Shown: in pieces, positions 31,996 through 42,353 of the stretch
Numbering within the stretch: position 1 is the first letter of the stretch
Layout of the letters: each line of letters begins with the position of its first letter
NCBI GenBank assembly: GCA_022495995.1
Contig: JAFEMH010007428.1
Coordinates: forward strand, 26,244-90,243
Length of the DNA stretch: 64,000 bases
Direction of reading: 5' to 3'
From: Adenophora triphylla var. japonica
Taxonomy: Eukaryota > Streptophyta > Magnoliopsida > Asterales > Campanulaceae
Notes under the pieces: model-generated
What the model saw: only the letters and a program-made list of their open reading frames with translations
What the model was told of the DNA's origin: nothing
Databases searched by the model: none
Translations under genes and position numbers: made by a program

Positions 31996-32943
31996 CTTAT
32001 CTCGTACGAGACATGTAGTCTCGCACGGGACACGTCAGTTTCCTGATGGAAATTTTAGCTGCGTGCGGTTTCTTTCTCTTCAAGATTAAGGTTAGGTTTA
32101 GGAGTCTTTCTCCTAAACGAACTTGTCGTTTAAATATGCATATAAAGATATCCCTATTCTCAGTTTTCTCTAATGCGAAAAATACAGAACTAGTATTTTT
32201 TCTCTTTGCAAAAATCTGTTCTTGTTCCAGATTGTGTGATTTAAGAGTGTGATTCAAGCGATGAGAGATAGAGTTGCAGTTGAATTTGTACATGTGTGCA
32301 GTCATTCTTGGTACGCAGACGAGATAGGTGGATTTTAAAAAGAATCAGAAAAGAAAAAAGAGAAAGAAAAAAAGAGAAAAGAGAAAAAAAGAAAAGAGGA
32401 AAAAGAAGGAAAAAAAAAATAAAAAAACTACAAGATTAAGGTTCAAACCTGGTATGTCCAAATTTAATACAACGTATGCTACCAACCAAGCAAACTAAGA
32501 TAACATGTCACCTCTCAACACTAAAAATATCTATTTTAATCTCATTAAATTTTGGGCCAAGTATTAGGAGTAGTGAAAAATATGAGGCATTATAAAATTT
32601 TGAGCCATGTGCAAAATAGACTCTTTGCACATGCCCAAATTGAGCATGTTGGTACGTGTTATTCGATCGTTTTATGCTGTTGAGAAAATTATATGTACTG
32701 AAATTGCACAAATTGGGGGCAATATTTTCTTTTATAACAATCTTTATAATAAGGCGAATCGATTAATCTTGATAAGTTATTCCAACTCCTTCGAATTTTC
32801 CCTTTAATATTCTGACATTAACATATGTCTTATTGTTTGTACTTCATATTGTTGGTTTATTGCAATTATATTGTTGAATACATGATTGCCCTTTGATTAA
32901 AATATGTTTAATTTAAACTTGTGCGACTATTTAATTCCAACAG
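31996..32943 (+). mobile_element. 3' LTR of the outer element, right part
   Basis: Continues the LTR begun at 5779 after the composite insertion; 31996-32000 is the right CTTAT. The candidate end AATTCCAACA at 32934-32943 roughly mirrors the TGTTAGAAATT start. A TATA-like stretch lies near 32135-32150. The part 32330-32430 is a purine-rich simple-sequence tract. The right boundary is an inference from the ends, not from a second LTR copy. Confidence 0.5.
32438..32510 (-). other. tRNA-like remnant or SINE head
   Basis: On the minus strand a box A-like TTGCTTGGTTGGTAGC is followed after 28 bases by a box B-like GGTTTGAACC, then a T-rich tail toward lower coordinates. The spacing fits an RNA polymerase III promoter. 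No complete cloverleaf could be drawn by eye, so a SINE remnant is more likely than a tRNA gene. Confidence 0.3.
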
Positions 32944-33229
32944 AATTTTGATTTAACATTTTCCCCTTAATTGCTACCGAATTAGGAGCCCTAAGTAAAC
33001 TATTCGACTGTGGCCTCACTCTTTTAGCACCACTTATCATATTCTCGATCTTTCTTTTAACAATTTTGATGACTTGAACCTATATTAAATCGTAGACTAG
33101 TGATAATTTGAGTCTTTTATTAATAGAGAGGTTTAGACTTGAACAACTTTGTAACTAGGTTGATTTCATATTTGTTTGAGTTGAGATTATTGCAAAGAAA
33201 TCAAAGAAATATGCACTAAATTTGTAAAG

Positions 33230-33231
33230 TA
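33230..33231. repeat. TA target duplication (left) of the MITE
   Basis: TA directly before CTCCCTCCG; the partner TA follows GGAGGGAG at 33555-33556. Confidence 0.8.
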
Positions 33232-33554
33232 CTCCCTCCGTCCCACTTCAATTAGTCCCGGGGCGAATTTTACGGTTTTTAAGAAAAATGAATAAAGTGG
33301 GTAGAAATTAGAGGAGAGAGAATATAAAAGTTAAATGTGTGGTAGGGAATAGGAGAAAGAATATAAAAGTTAAAAATATTTAATATGAGAGAAAATGAGT
33401 GGAAGGAATAGTAAGTTAATGATTGGTTTTTTTGTAAATATGTGGAGATGATAAGGGTATAAATATATGAAAAAAAATTCATTTATGGAATAGATCAATT
33501 GAAGTGGGTCATTCCAAAAAGAAAAGTGGACCAATTGAAGTGAGAAGGAGGGAG
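33232..33554. mobile_element. Stowaway-like MITE (Tc1/Mariner type)
   Basis: 323 bp with inverted ends: CTCCCTCCGTCCCACTTCAA at the left and TTGAAGTGAGAAGGAGGGAG at the right. TA duplications flank it. CTCCCTCCGTCCC ends with TA sites are the standard sign of plant Stowaway MITEs. It is AT-rich with no coding capacity and depends on a mariner-type transposase elsewhere. Confidence 0.9.
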
Positions 33555-34199
33555 TATCTAAAAAAAACAGTACAATAAGATATTTGTGATAATTGCAAAA
33601 ATAAATTGTATAAATGAATTATAATAGCAAAAGAAAGAAGCAAGCCCAACAGGCCACAAACATTTTTAAAGGGGAAGGAAAAAATAAAAAGGCCCAATAC
33701 ATAATAAGCTGGAATTATAATAGCCAATAACATAAAAAGCCCAAAAGCCTTTTGAAAGGGTACGGATCAGTATGGACTCTTAGGCTCCGTTTGTTTGTTT
33801 GGGGAAAAATATTTTTCGAAAAACATTTTTCCCATTTTTTTGGTGTTTGTTTAGTACCGAAAAATTGAAAAAATATTTTTCCCATTTTTCTAAGTAAAAT
33901 GATTTACGAATTTTTCTTAAGTAAAACATTTTTCGAAATATGGTAATACCCTCACATACACACACATCCTCACGTTACCCACCCCTACCCATCCCCATCA
34001 CCACCCCCTGCCACCCACCCCCCCATCGAGTAGGAAAAAAATCATTTTAAATTTATTTTTAACAACGCCTCCCCCAATCCACTCACCACCCCTTGCCACC
34101 CCACCCCCTGTTGAGTAAAAAAAAATTAATCATTTTAAATTTATTTTTAACAACTCCTCCCCCACTCCACTCACCACCCCCTCGTACTTCACCTTTGTT
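33555..34199. other. Non-coding stretch with GGCTCCGTTTGTTT start and a C-rich duplication
   Basis: No gene. TAGGCTCCGTTTGTTTG at about 33781 resembles the outer end of some plant hAT-type MITEs, but no matching opposite end was found. Between 33960 and 34190 a C-rich segment of about 105 bp with AAAAATCATTTTAAATTTAT is present twice in tandem. Confidence 0.4.
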
Positions 34200-34256
34200 G
34201 GTTTAAAAACGAGGAGGCTAGCTCGGTTTAGACACTTGGCAGTTTCGCTTGTGGGT

Positions 34257-34700
34257 CATTAGGCCGAGGAGGGTTTCTCGGATGGACTGTTGAATTATTC
34301 TTCTTTTTCATCTCTCTATGACGAGAAAGATGACTCGTGCATATGTCTAGGATGATTTTGCCGTTAGTCGTTAGGCCGAGGTGTATCCTCGGCAAGACGT
34401 TAAGCTTGCCTTTCTTTTTCATCTCTTTATGTCGAGAAAGGTGACTCGTACACAAGTTTTAGATGTTTATTGTCGGTAGTCGTTAGGCCGAGGTGTTTCC
34501 ACGGCAAGACGTTTGGCTTATCCTTCTTTTTCATCTCCTTATGCCGAGGAAGGTGACTCGTACATAGGTTTTAGATGTTTATTGCCGGTAGTCGTTAGGC
34601 CGAGGTGTTTCCTCGGCAAGACGTTTGGCTTGCCCTTCTTTTTCATCTCCTTATGTCGAGGAAGGTGACTTGTACATAGGTTTTAGATGGTTTCTGGTCT
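34257..34700. repeat. Tandem array, about 111-bp unit, four copies, in the Tat 3' region
   Basis: GTCGTTAGGCCGAGGTGT...CTCGGCAAGACG followed by CTTTTTCATCTC repeats at about 34257, 34368, 34479 and 34590. Each unit carries a small CCGAGG/CCTCGG inverted pair. It lies between pol and the presumed 3' LTR, as in other Tat elements. Confidence 0.85.
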
Positions 34701-34936
34701 CACCTATCCGAGTCGAGGAGGAACTCGCTCGGTCATAGGTCTTGGAGTTAGTGGGAGTTTAATCCTTTGAACGCCGAGGGTGATGCTCCTCGTCTTCCAG
34801 TGTTGTCTTGATAGTTGCCTTGCATGTTGAAGAAGTAAATTTCATAAACTGAACTGATTACATCAACTGCAATCCTACCTTGCTAGAAAAGTAAAAGACT
34901 AACAACGACTAATCTATTACATAAAGACAGACTAAA
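34701..34936 (-). mobile_element. Tat element, non-coding sequence after integrase
   Basis: A short stretch between the integrase stop and the tandem array; no coding content. Confidence 0.6.
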
Positions 34937-35428
34937 CTAATGATAGTATTTCCGTAGGTTGTCAGTGTGCCACAGATGCTTGAGCTCTTTCCCATCCTTA
35001 GTGTTTAATCTGTAAGTCCCTTCTCGAATGACTTGGGTTATGATGTAGGGACCTTCCCAGTTTGGGGAGAGCTTGTTTTGTTCAGCCTTCCGGCCAGTAG
35101 CTTCAATCTTTCTAAGTACCCAGTCGCCCACTTGGAATACTCTTCTGTTGACCCTTTTGTCATGATATGCCTTGGTCCTTTGTTTGTAATTCACCATTCT
35201 CATCTGAGTAGCTAGTCTTTTTTCATCCATTAGGTCTAGGTCAAGGAGCCTATTTACCTTGTTGACTTGCTCATTGTAGTTGAAATTTCTTATACTAGGG
35301 ATAGCCATTTCAGCCGGTGTCATAGCCTCAGGTCCAAAGGTTAAATGGGGTTTCCTCGATTGGCCCCCGGGTGGTTGTGCGAATAGCTCACAAGGATAAG
35401 GGAAGTTCTTCCAACCATCTACCATCAC
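34937..35428 (-). pseudogene. pol: Tat integrase C-terminal domain
   Basis: 163 codons with the usual Gypsy integrase tail: PHLTFGPEAMTPAEM (residues about 28-42), then the GDWVLRKIE and NWEGPYIITQVIREGTYRL motifs (about 105-145) and the closing LWHTDNLRKYY. This domain helps bind DNA and position the integrase. It is separated from the catalytic core by a stop and a frame change near 35430-35460. Confidence 0.85.
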
Positions 35429-35462
35429 TTCCTTCCAAGTTCTTAGTTAGGGCTGTAAGTAC

Positions 35463-36851
35463 CTATTTATTGTCTGCCTCTGCTTGTCCGTTGCATTGGG
35501 GTCTGATTACAGATGACTTGATGTGACGAACTCCTACTCTGCTCAACTCAGTTGTGAATGCCTTAGAGAATTGGATACCATGATCTGAAATGATAATGTG
35601 TGGGACCCCAAATCGACACCAGATGTGGTCATAGACGAAGTTGATTGCGTTTTCCTCAGTTATCTTGGCTAAGGCCTTCGCTTCAATCCATTTTGAGAAG
35701 TAGTTGACTGCTACTATCACATATTTGCAATTACCTCGGGCGGGAGGGAAGGGTCCGATGATGTCGATCCCCCATATATCGAATGGCCATGTAGGTATTA
35801 TAAGAGTTTGCTCGACTGTTGGGAGTCTAGGAATGTCAGAGTATCTCTGGCACTTGTCACATTTTCTTACGTAGGCTTGCGCGTCCTCCCTCAGGTCCGG
35901 CCAATAGTAACCTAGCGTGATGATTTTATTAGCTAGGGTTCTGGCCCTCGAGTGTCCGCCGCAAATGCCTTCATGAACTTCGACCAAGAGATTCTCTATT
36001 TCCTTAGGATAGACAGACCTCAGCAGGGGCTTATAAGTGAAGGATCTTCTGTAGAGGACTCCGTTCATCACAGTGAACCTTACTGATTTTTTCTTGACAA
36101 GCTTAGCATGTGCTTCATCTTTCGGAAGTTGGCTCTTCTCAATGTAGTCCATGTAATCATCTATCCAACATCTCTCCTCTCTATCTAGGAGCATTATTTT
36201 TAACCTCTCATTGGCGGGTTCTTCAGGAAAGACTACATATGATTTAGAGTTGGACTCGGCCATATCCATAGTTGCTAATTTAGATAGAACATCCACTATT
36301 TTATTGTCTTCCCTTCCTATCTGACTGATTTCAAAGAACTCCATCTTCTTTGTCATATCTAGAACCAGGTCCCTATACTTAGTAAGTATAGGATTTTGCG
36401 TGTTATAATCTCCCTTCACTTGCTTGACTACGAGATGGGAGTCGCAGAAAGCAGCAACTTTGGTTGCTCCATAAAATGAGGCCAGCTCGATGCCAAATTT
36501 CAGAGATTCGTACTCGGTCTGGTTGTTAGAGGCAGGGAACTTGAATCTGATGATGTCTTGGATGGTGCGCTCTCCCTCAGGACTTGCTAGCACAACTCCA
36601 GCTCTGCTTCTCTCCTTTGTGGCTAAGCCATCAGTGTATAAGACCCAACAGTTGGATGGGAGCTCGATGGTTGATCCTTCTTCCTCCGGCGTTTTACGCT
36701 TACGGGAGGTGGGGTCGTGTTCACCCATGAAGGCAGTTTTGACCATGAAATCAACCAGAGGCTTTGCTAGGAGATTCTTCCTTGGTTGGTACGTAATATC
36801 AAACTCTGTAAGAGCGATAGACCAATTGAGGAGACGTCCAGAGCTATCCAA
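35463..36851 (-). pseudogene. pol: Tat second RNase H and integrase core
   Basis: 462 codons. Residues about 70-195 form an RNase H of the archaeal-like type: YTDGLA, NQTEYESLKFGIEL, FCDSHLVVKQV and a DVLSKLA end. Integrase follows with an HHCC finger (HEGICGGHSRA then CDKCQRY, about 290-335) and the catalytic core with DIWGIDIIGPF, ISDHGIQF and, at the very end, NGQAE, giving the D, D and E. A stop follows after ADNK. The duplicated RNase H is the diagnostic feature of Tat-lineage Gypsy elements. Confidence 0.9.
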
Positions 36852-38040
36852 TTATGTAAGATTTTCTTCAAGGGTTAATTTGTATATACAGTGATGGGAT
36901 GTGCAGAAAAGTAGGTACGTAGCTTCCTTGATGCAATGACTAGAGCGCACGATACTTTTTCTGCGTTGAAATATCTACTCTCTACATCTCACAATGCCTT
37001 GGAGACATAGTAGACCGGTTTCTGAGTCCCTTTATCATTCCGAACTAGTACTGCCACTATTACGTGGTCCGTGGCGGCTAGGAAGACATATAACATCTCG
37101 CCTGTAATCGGACTACTCAACAAGGGAGGGGATCCCAAGTACTCCTTCAACTGGCGGAATGATTTTGTACATTCAGGAGTCCAGGAGAAGCACTTGGCCC
37201 CCTTCAAGACATTGAAGAAAGGTAGTGATTTTTCAGCGGACTTGGCAATGAATCTCCCAAGAGTCGCCATCCTTCCATTCAATCTCTGAACCTCCTCGAT
37301 GTTGGTAGGTTCCTTCATGTCGATCAAGGCTTTGATTTTTTCAGGGTTCGCCTCGATTCACCTCTGGGATACCATGAAGCCTAGGAATTTTTCGGCAGTT
37401 ACCCCGAACACACATTTACTTGGATTTAGCTTCATGTTGTTGTTTCGAAGATTGTTTATGGTTTCTTCCAAGTCATGGGCGTGACTGCCATCTTTGGTCT
37501 TTATGACCATGTCATCAATGTAGGCCTCCATGTTATGACCTATTTGCTCCCCAAAAACTTCATTGACCATGTGCTAGTAAGTTGCGCCCGCATTTTTAAG
37601 CCCAAAGGGCATCATGATGTAACAATAATTGCCTCCAGATGTTTAGAAGGCTGTCTTCTCAATATCTTCCTTAGCCATTTTTATCTGATGATAGCCTGAA
37701 TAGGCATCTAGGAAGCTGAGAGTTCGGTGTCCGGCTATGGAGTCCACCAACTTGTCAATTCTGGGGAGAGGGTAACTGTCCTTTGGGCAGGCTTTGTTGA
37801 CTGTAAAATCTACGCACATTCGCCACTTCCCATTCTATTTTTTGACCATCACCACGTTGGCCAACCAAACGAGGTATTTCAGTTTTCTTATGATTCCGAC
37901 GCTTAACAATTTTTGCACCTCCTCCTTGATAGCTTCCTCCTTGTCGTTTGCAAAGATCCTCCTGGTCTGCTTGATAGTCTTAGCAAACGGATCAACTTCT
38001 AAGCGGTGGAGAGCTAATTCCTCCTTAATTCCTCTCATAC
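36852..38040 (-). pseudogene. pol: Tat reverse transcriptase and first RNase H, interrupted
   Basis: RT pieces lie in nearly one frame broken by at least five stops. The start region is in the 37835-38038 frame (RLEVDPFAKTIKQTRRIFAN, then WLANVVMVKK). The catalytic YIDDMVIKT motif lies near residue 17 of the 37358-37570 frame, followed by LNPSKCVFGV. The connection and classical RNase H are at 36989-37327 (CFSWTPECTKSFRQLKEYL, VLVRNDKGTQKPVYYVSKAL). The number of nonsense changes makes this the oldest-looking pol here. Confidence 0.85.
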
Positions 38041-38509
38041 CCCCCAGGAAAATACATCTAGATTATTTTTCATAAGGGTGATGATTTCTTCCCTTTCTTC
38101 CTGGGAGAGCTGGCCCCCGATTTTGATTTTTTGTTCTGGGTAGTTAGGATTGATGATTATTTCTTCCAGCTCATCTACGGGCTCCATTTCTGGACCGTCT
38201 CGGAACTCTAGAGATTTAATGATTATTTCTCTAAGTCTCCTACCTTCGTCACCATTCATGTCAAGGCCTTCCTCTTCCATTCGTTCGTCTACGTCGGGTA
38301 GGTCGACTATTCTCAAGTCAGGGTTGGCCCCCGAGTTCTGGCCGCTGACGAGAACATGATCTGTCTCTAGGACTGACGAAACTGTGTTACTGTCTTCAAT
38401 TTCTAGAACCATGTGTTCCTCATCCTCTACTTCGAAAATCATGCTCATCCTAGAGCTGGTGTGGGTAGTTTTTATGGAATTAGAGATTTTCATGTGTCCT
38501 CCAGTGTAT
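38041..38509 (-). pseudogene. Tat linker between protease and RT
   Basis: An acidic, low-complexity frame (38035-38493) rich in Glu/Asp (MSMIFEVEDEEHMVLEIEDS). It ends in QEEREEIITLMKNNLDVFSW, the segment normally just before Gypsy RT. No catalytic site. Confidence 0.65.
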
Positions 38510-38920
38510 CTATCTCCAATGCTCCAGGAAGTACTTGGCGGTCGCTCTCACGCATCCAATTCCAGCACGAGTAGGAAATTTGACTCGTTGGTGAGGAAGG
38601 GAAGCGACCAACCCAAGTTTTGCTTGACTTGGAATGCCTAAGATGGCGTGGTAATCACTAGTCAGATCCATGACCACGAAAGTGATTGTGGCCTCGGTTC
38701 GAAAGGGATGTTCACCGACTTCCAGCAGTAGATCAATAGTTCCCTTGGCACCGACTTTGTGGTTGGTGAAACCCTCTAGTCTTACATGGTAAGGTTCCAG
38801 AATGCTATCTTTCAAGCCCATCATTTGGAAGGTGGAATAATAAAGAATATCTCGAGAGGCCCCCGTATCAATGAGGAGTCTCTTGGACTCACAATTATCA
38901 ATTCTCCCTTTTATCACCAA
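38510..38920 (-). pseudogene. pol: Tat aspartic protease
   Basis: 136 codons with the active site LLIDTGASRDILYY (residues about 15-28), the GxxxH-xx-E loop, and YHAILGIPSQAKLG (about 89-102), typical of retroviral-type proteases in Tat elements. It would release gag and pol products. It is open but its neighbours are broken. Confidence 0.85.
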
Positions 38921-39484
38921 GGGTGCTCGCGGGCTGCCCGGCTTCCCGCCAATTCACTGGGGGAGAAGCTAATGACCTCTTCTGCCTTGTGAACCCAGGC
39001 GGGGACATGATAGACCTTGCTTAATTCATAAATTTGGTCTCTCAGTTTTCTGGTGGAGAATGTCTCTTCTCTTATTACATGTAATTTTGCCATAGGAGGC
39101 CTTTGCTCCATGTCATCATCTTTATCATCGTCTTCATCATCGTCCTCCTTCCTTTTTTGCTCGCCATCCTTTTTCATGACATAACGATCAAGTTTGCCTT
39201 CATCAACCCACCTTTGGATCATCCTTTTGAGGGCGATACAGTTCTCAGTGTTGTGACCATGGTCTTTGTGGAAATCACATTATTTAGAAGGGTCACGTGG
39301 GTACTTTGGTTTGTCATTGAGTGGATGAGGAGCCGGAAGATTCACCAACTGCATGATTTATGTGATAGGCTTGGTGAGGGAGGTGACGATCTCAGCCTTT
39401 TCAGTACCCCGTGTTCTATTCTTCCCTTTGTAGCCGTTTCCATTAGAAGCATGGTGAGTTCCAGCTGCTTCTGTTTCTGTCTTG
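38914..39484 (-). pseudogene. gag: Tat gag C-terminal region
   Basis: Broken frames that continue gag toward protease. An acidic Asp/Glu run (EDDDEDDDKDDD) lies in the 38914-39222 frame. A CDFHKDHGHNTENC knuckle-like motif near 39240-39285 is the form usual in Tat gags. Stops near 39280 and 39358 interrupt it. Confidence 0.65.
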
Positions 39485-40492
39485 TCAGATCTCTTTTTGC
39501 TTTTTCTCCTCTGCCATAGCAATGGAATAAGCCACGTTGTATAAGTCAGATTTGAACTTTGGCTCTCTGGCGGAGAGTTCATATATAAGCTGTCCGGATC
39601 TCGATCCACAATTGAAACAGACAATCACTTCTCTGTCAGTGAGGCTTTCTTCCACCTGGTCTACCATAGCTCGGAATCTGTTATAGTAGCTAAGCGTGGT
39701 TTCATTCTTTCCTTGCTCGATGTTAGCAAGGTCAGTCAACCTTTTCTTCCTCTTCCCTGTCATGGCAAAGTGATCTAGGAACATCCTCCTCATATCCCTC
39801 CAGCTGTCAATGCTTCCCTTTTTCAGCTCACGGAACCAGGTCAAGGCTGTTCCGGAGAAGGTACTCGCAAAGGCTTTGCAGAGAATGTCATCTGCCTTGG
39901 TGAGGAGGGCCATAGTAGATTCAAAACTTTGCACATGGTCCCGTGCGTCAGTGGTTCCCGCATATTTGTCAAAACTGAGAACTTTGAAGGCAGAGTAAGG
40001 AGGTAGATTATTAATTTTTTGGGAGAAAGGACGGGTTTCACTAGTGTCATCTTCTTCCTTGTCCTTCTTTCCCATTTCCATCTCGTCAAGTCTCTTTTTG
40101 AAGAGCAACAATTCTCTGGCATCAATCCCGTTTCCAGAGCTGAAGTGAGAGCTTCGGTGAGAAATTTGGTGGGACCTTTCATCTCTTGCGTGACCATTCA
40201 CCCGGCTATGTTCCTCATCTTCTCGGTGGTTCTCCCCTCGTCTAGAGGGTGTTTTTTCTTTCCTCGATTCCCCTTCATGCTGAGGGAGAATTATATAAGG
40301 ATGAGGGGTCCTCGGCCTAAGAATGTTTATGGGATGAGGTGGACTTCTATGCCGAGGGAGATGGTTATGACGAGGAGAAATGTTACGAAAAGGAGGGGAG
40401 AAACGTCTAGCCTGACTGAGCCTTGCTCGTAAGTCAGCCAAGTTGACCTCCTGCTCCCTCAGAGTGTTCAAGTGGCTTCTCAAATCTGCCAC
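39485..40492 (-). pseudogene. gag: Tat gag, main part
   Basis: 335 codons. Residues about 1-150 are Arg/His/Pro-rich. The retrotransposon gag domain follows from about 175: FDKYAGTTDARDHVQSFEST, TFSGTALTWFRELKKGSIDS, then FLDHFAMTGKRKKRLTDLAN and YYNRFRAMVDQVEE. The frame starts at an internal Met; similar sequence continues upstream past a TAG near 40590 and reaches the CACTA insertion at 40753. Confidence 0.85.
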
Positions 40493-40753
40493 ATTTCTCT
40501 CATTTTCATGGTTATTTGACCGAGAACGAGGAGGTGCATCTCGGAGGTTTTGCTTAGATCGTACAGCAGGCTCATGGTGAGGGTGATTTTAGCCACGAGG
40601 AGGGTTCCTCTGACTACCACGCCTGTCACCCTGAGTCTCCCTTCCACGAGAATTTCCTGACCTCGTTGGCCTGATGAACTCGGCCAATGAGTTTTCTGGG
40701 TCTAATTGCAACCAACAATTTATTTTGTTTCTCATAGATAAGTTGCAAGGTCT
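40493..40753 (-). pseudogene. gag: Tat gag N-terminal remnant
   Basis: Continues the gag frame upstream (RSKQNLRDAPPRSRSNNHEN) with a TAG near 40590 and a frame change nearer the insertion. The first codons of the putative ATG lie just across the CACTA element (ATGGAG at about 44667-44673, minus strand). Confidence 0.6.
40751..40753. repeat. Target-site duplication TCT (left) of the CACTA element
   Basis: TCT before CACTACTAG; the partner is at 44667-44669. Three-base duplications are the rule for CACTA elements. Confidence 0.9.
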
Positions 40754-40779
40754 CACTACTAGAAACAGGGCATTTACCG

Positions 40780-40980
40780 ACAGAATTTTACCGACGGACT
40801 AAGTCCGTCGGTAATATCGACGGAAAAATCTAATTTACCGACGGAAATTAAATTTCATTTGCCGGGATTTTTTTTTTAAATTTTCGTTTTGTCCGTCGGT
40901 AATGGATTAAAGTCCGTCGGTATTACCGACGGACTATGTACCGTCGGTAATACCGACGGACCTGTCCGTCGGTAACGAAG
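40780..40980. repeat. CACTA left subterminal repeats
   Basis: About ten copies of CCGACGG/CCGTCGG in both orientations, often arranged as TTACCGACGG...CCGTCGGTAA. Confidence 0.85.
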
Positions 40981-41109
40981 CCCTATAAATTGCCTATTTA
41001 CGCTTCAGTAATTTACAATTCGCAAACAATTTTTATAAACGAATGCCGAACCCTAGCTACCTCTGAACAACGCCGTCGCCGATCCTCGCCGTTCGCCGTT
41101 CTCGCCGTC

Positions 41110-41168
41110 GCCGGTAAGGAATCTCTCTCTCTCGCTTTCTCTCTCTCACCGATTTCTCTCTCTCTCAC

Positions 41169-41205
<37 letters not shown>
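41110..41205. repeat. CT-rich simple repeat
   Basis: A (CT)n tract with short interruptions in the 5' leader of the captured gene fragment. Confidence 0.9.
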
Positions 41206-41206
<1 letters not shown>

Positions 41207-41229
41207 ATGTCACATATAGGCGATTGGAT

Positions 41230-42353
41230 ATGTCTTCTGCTGCTTCTGATAAAAAATCACCAAAGGAAAATGAAATGCAGAAGTTTGAAGGTACTACTAA
41301 TCCTTTTACTTGTCTGTAAATGTGCTATTGCATCGTTACTTGTTGAATTTTATCATTACTTGATTGCTGAAATTTTCTTAGATGACAAACAAGACTTCAA
41401 ATTGTTCTGCATTTCGTATTTTGTTACTGGCAAACATGTTAATTTGAATCGATTATTGCCAGTTTACTGCATATTTGTTGTAGATAAAAGTAAAGATGTT
41501 ACTATCCCATTAAGGGTATTTGTCATTATGTGCTATTAAATGTACTTAAGACTCAACTTCTGTAATTTCCTTAAAATGGTGTCCAAATACGGTGAAACAT
41601 ACTCCTCCATTCCAAATGAGTTGTCATTTTCTAAAAACAAAATCCTCTATATGGGGGTGTCCATATTAAAGGAAGATGCTAAATTCACCTTAACAAGTAT
41701 CGTATTCACTTTATTCTTGGTTTGATTGATCTTTTTCTCCCTTTTCTCTGACTTTCTTGTTCTTTCTTATTCGTAGATTCGATTGTTAAGGCTCTTGCCG
41801 ACTCGATGGCTGAGGCGAAGGAAAACATAGACCATAATCTTCTCGCCTGCTTTCGTAATGGAAATCTGGTACTTAAGTACCATTTAATATATTCTTCTAC
41901 TTTTCATCGTGATGAATTTTCTTGTATAGTATTGCTAGATTTGGAATTTCTCTTTACAGGATCCAATCAAGACATTTGACAAGATTATGTCAAGCTGTTT
42001 AGAGGAACAAAGTAAATCCAAGTACACTGGGGTGAGTCATTTATTAAGTCCTAAGAACTGGTTTTTACTTCTTTGATTATTGAGTTCTCCTATCAGGTCA
42101 TTTCATTTAAATATTTTTGCATTGCACCATGCAGCTTCTTTCATGCTAAAAGTCTTCATTCTCATTTAAATTCCAGGTTGTCTTCTTTATGAAGTTTATA
42201 CTCTTGCCTATTTTTTACTAACATAACAGCTTGACTCTTTCTTTCAACAACTAGTTGACTCTGAACATCAATGATATCTTGAGAGAACGAAACATCCCGC
42301 CTTCAGATTCAGCACTTCCATCTCCGAAGAGTTGTGTTACAACAAACAACAAG
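41230..42353 (+). pseudogene. Gene fragment inside the CACTA element: four in-phase exons
   Basis: Four gene-like exons with GT donors and AG acceptors keep one reading frame: 41230-41290 (ATG start, MSSAASDKKSPKENEMQKFE), 41777-41868, 41960-42031 and 42255-42353. Lengths 61, 92, 72 and 99 nt give consistent phases, and acceptors such as TTTACAG and donors such as GTGAGT look usable. The encoded protein is charged and helical-looking (MAEAKENIDHNLLACF, then FDKIMSSCLEEQSKSKY); I do not recognise the family. The GC-rich leader with a CT tract before the ATG looks like a plant promoter or 5' UTR. It could be a captured host gene fragment or a degraded transposon accessory gene. Confidence 0.55.

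Larger units (their letters stand above)
34200..40753 (-). mobile_element. Decayed Tat-type Ty3/Gypsy element
   Basis: On the minus strand the order is gag, protease, RT, RNase H, second (archaeal-like) RNase H, integrase, then a 3' untranslated region with tandem repeats. The second RNase H between RNase H and integrase marks the Tat lineage. Many in-frame stops and frameshifts show long decay. The 5' side is interrupted by the CACTA element at 40754. The 3' LTR could not be identified; the lower boundary is approximate. Confidence 0.8.

Noticed and set aside
33783..34199. Complete hAT MITE
   Set aside because: Only one end resembles a hAT-type terminus; no opposite end or 8-bp duplication was found.
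34937..38040. Endogenous pararetrovirus
   Set aside because: An integrase with HHCC finger and DDE residues and a second RNase H are present, which fit a Tat-type Gypsy; no movement or coat protein is seen.
41013..41213. Arg/Glu repeat frame on the minus strand
   Set aside because: It is the translation of the (CT)n tract in the leader of the captured gene fragment.
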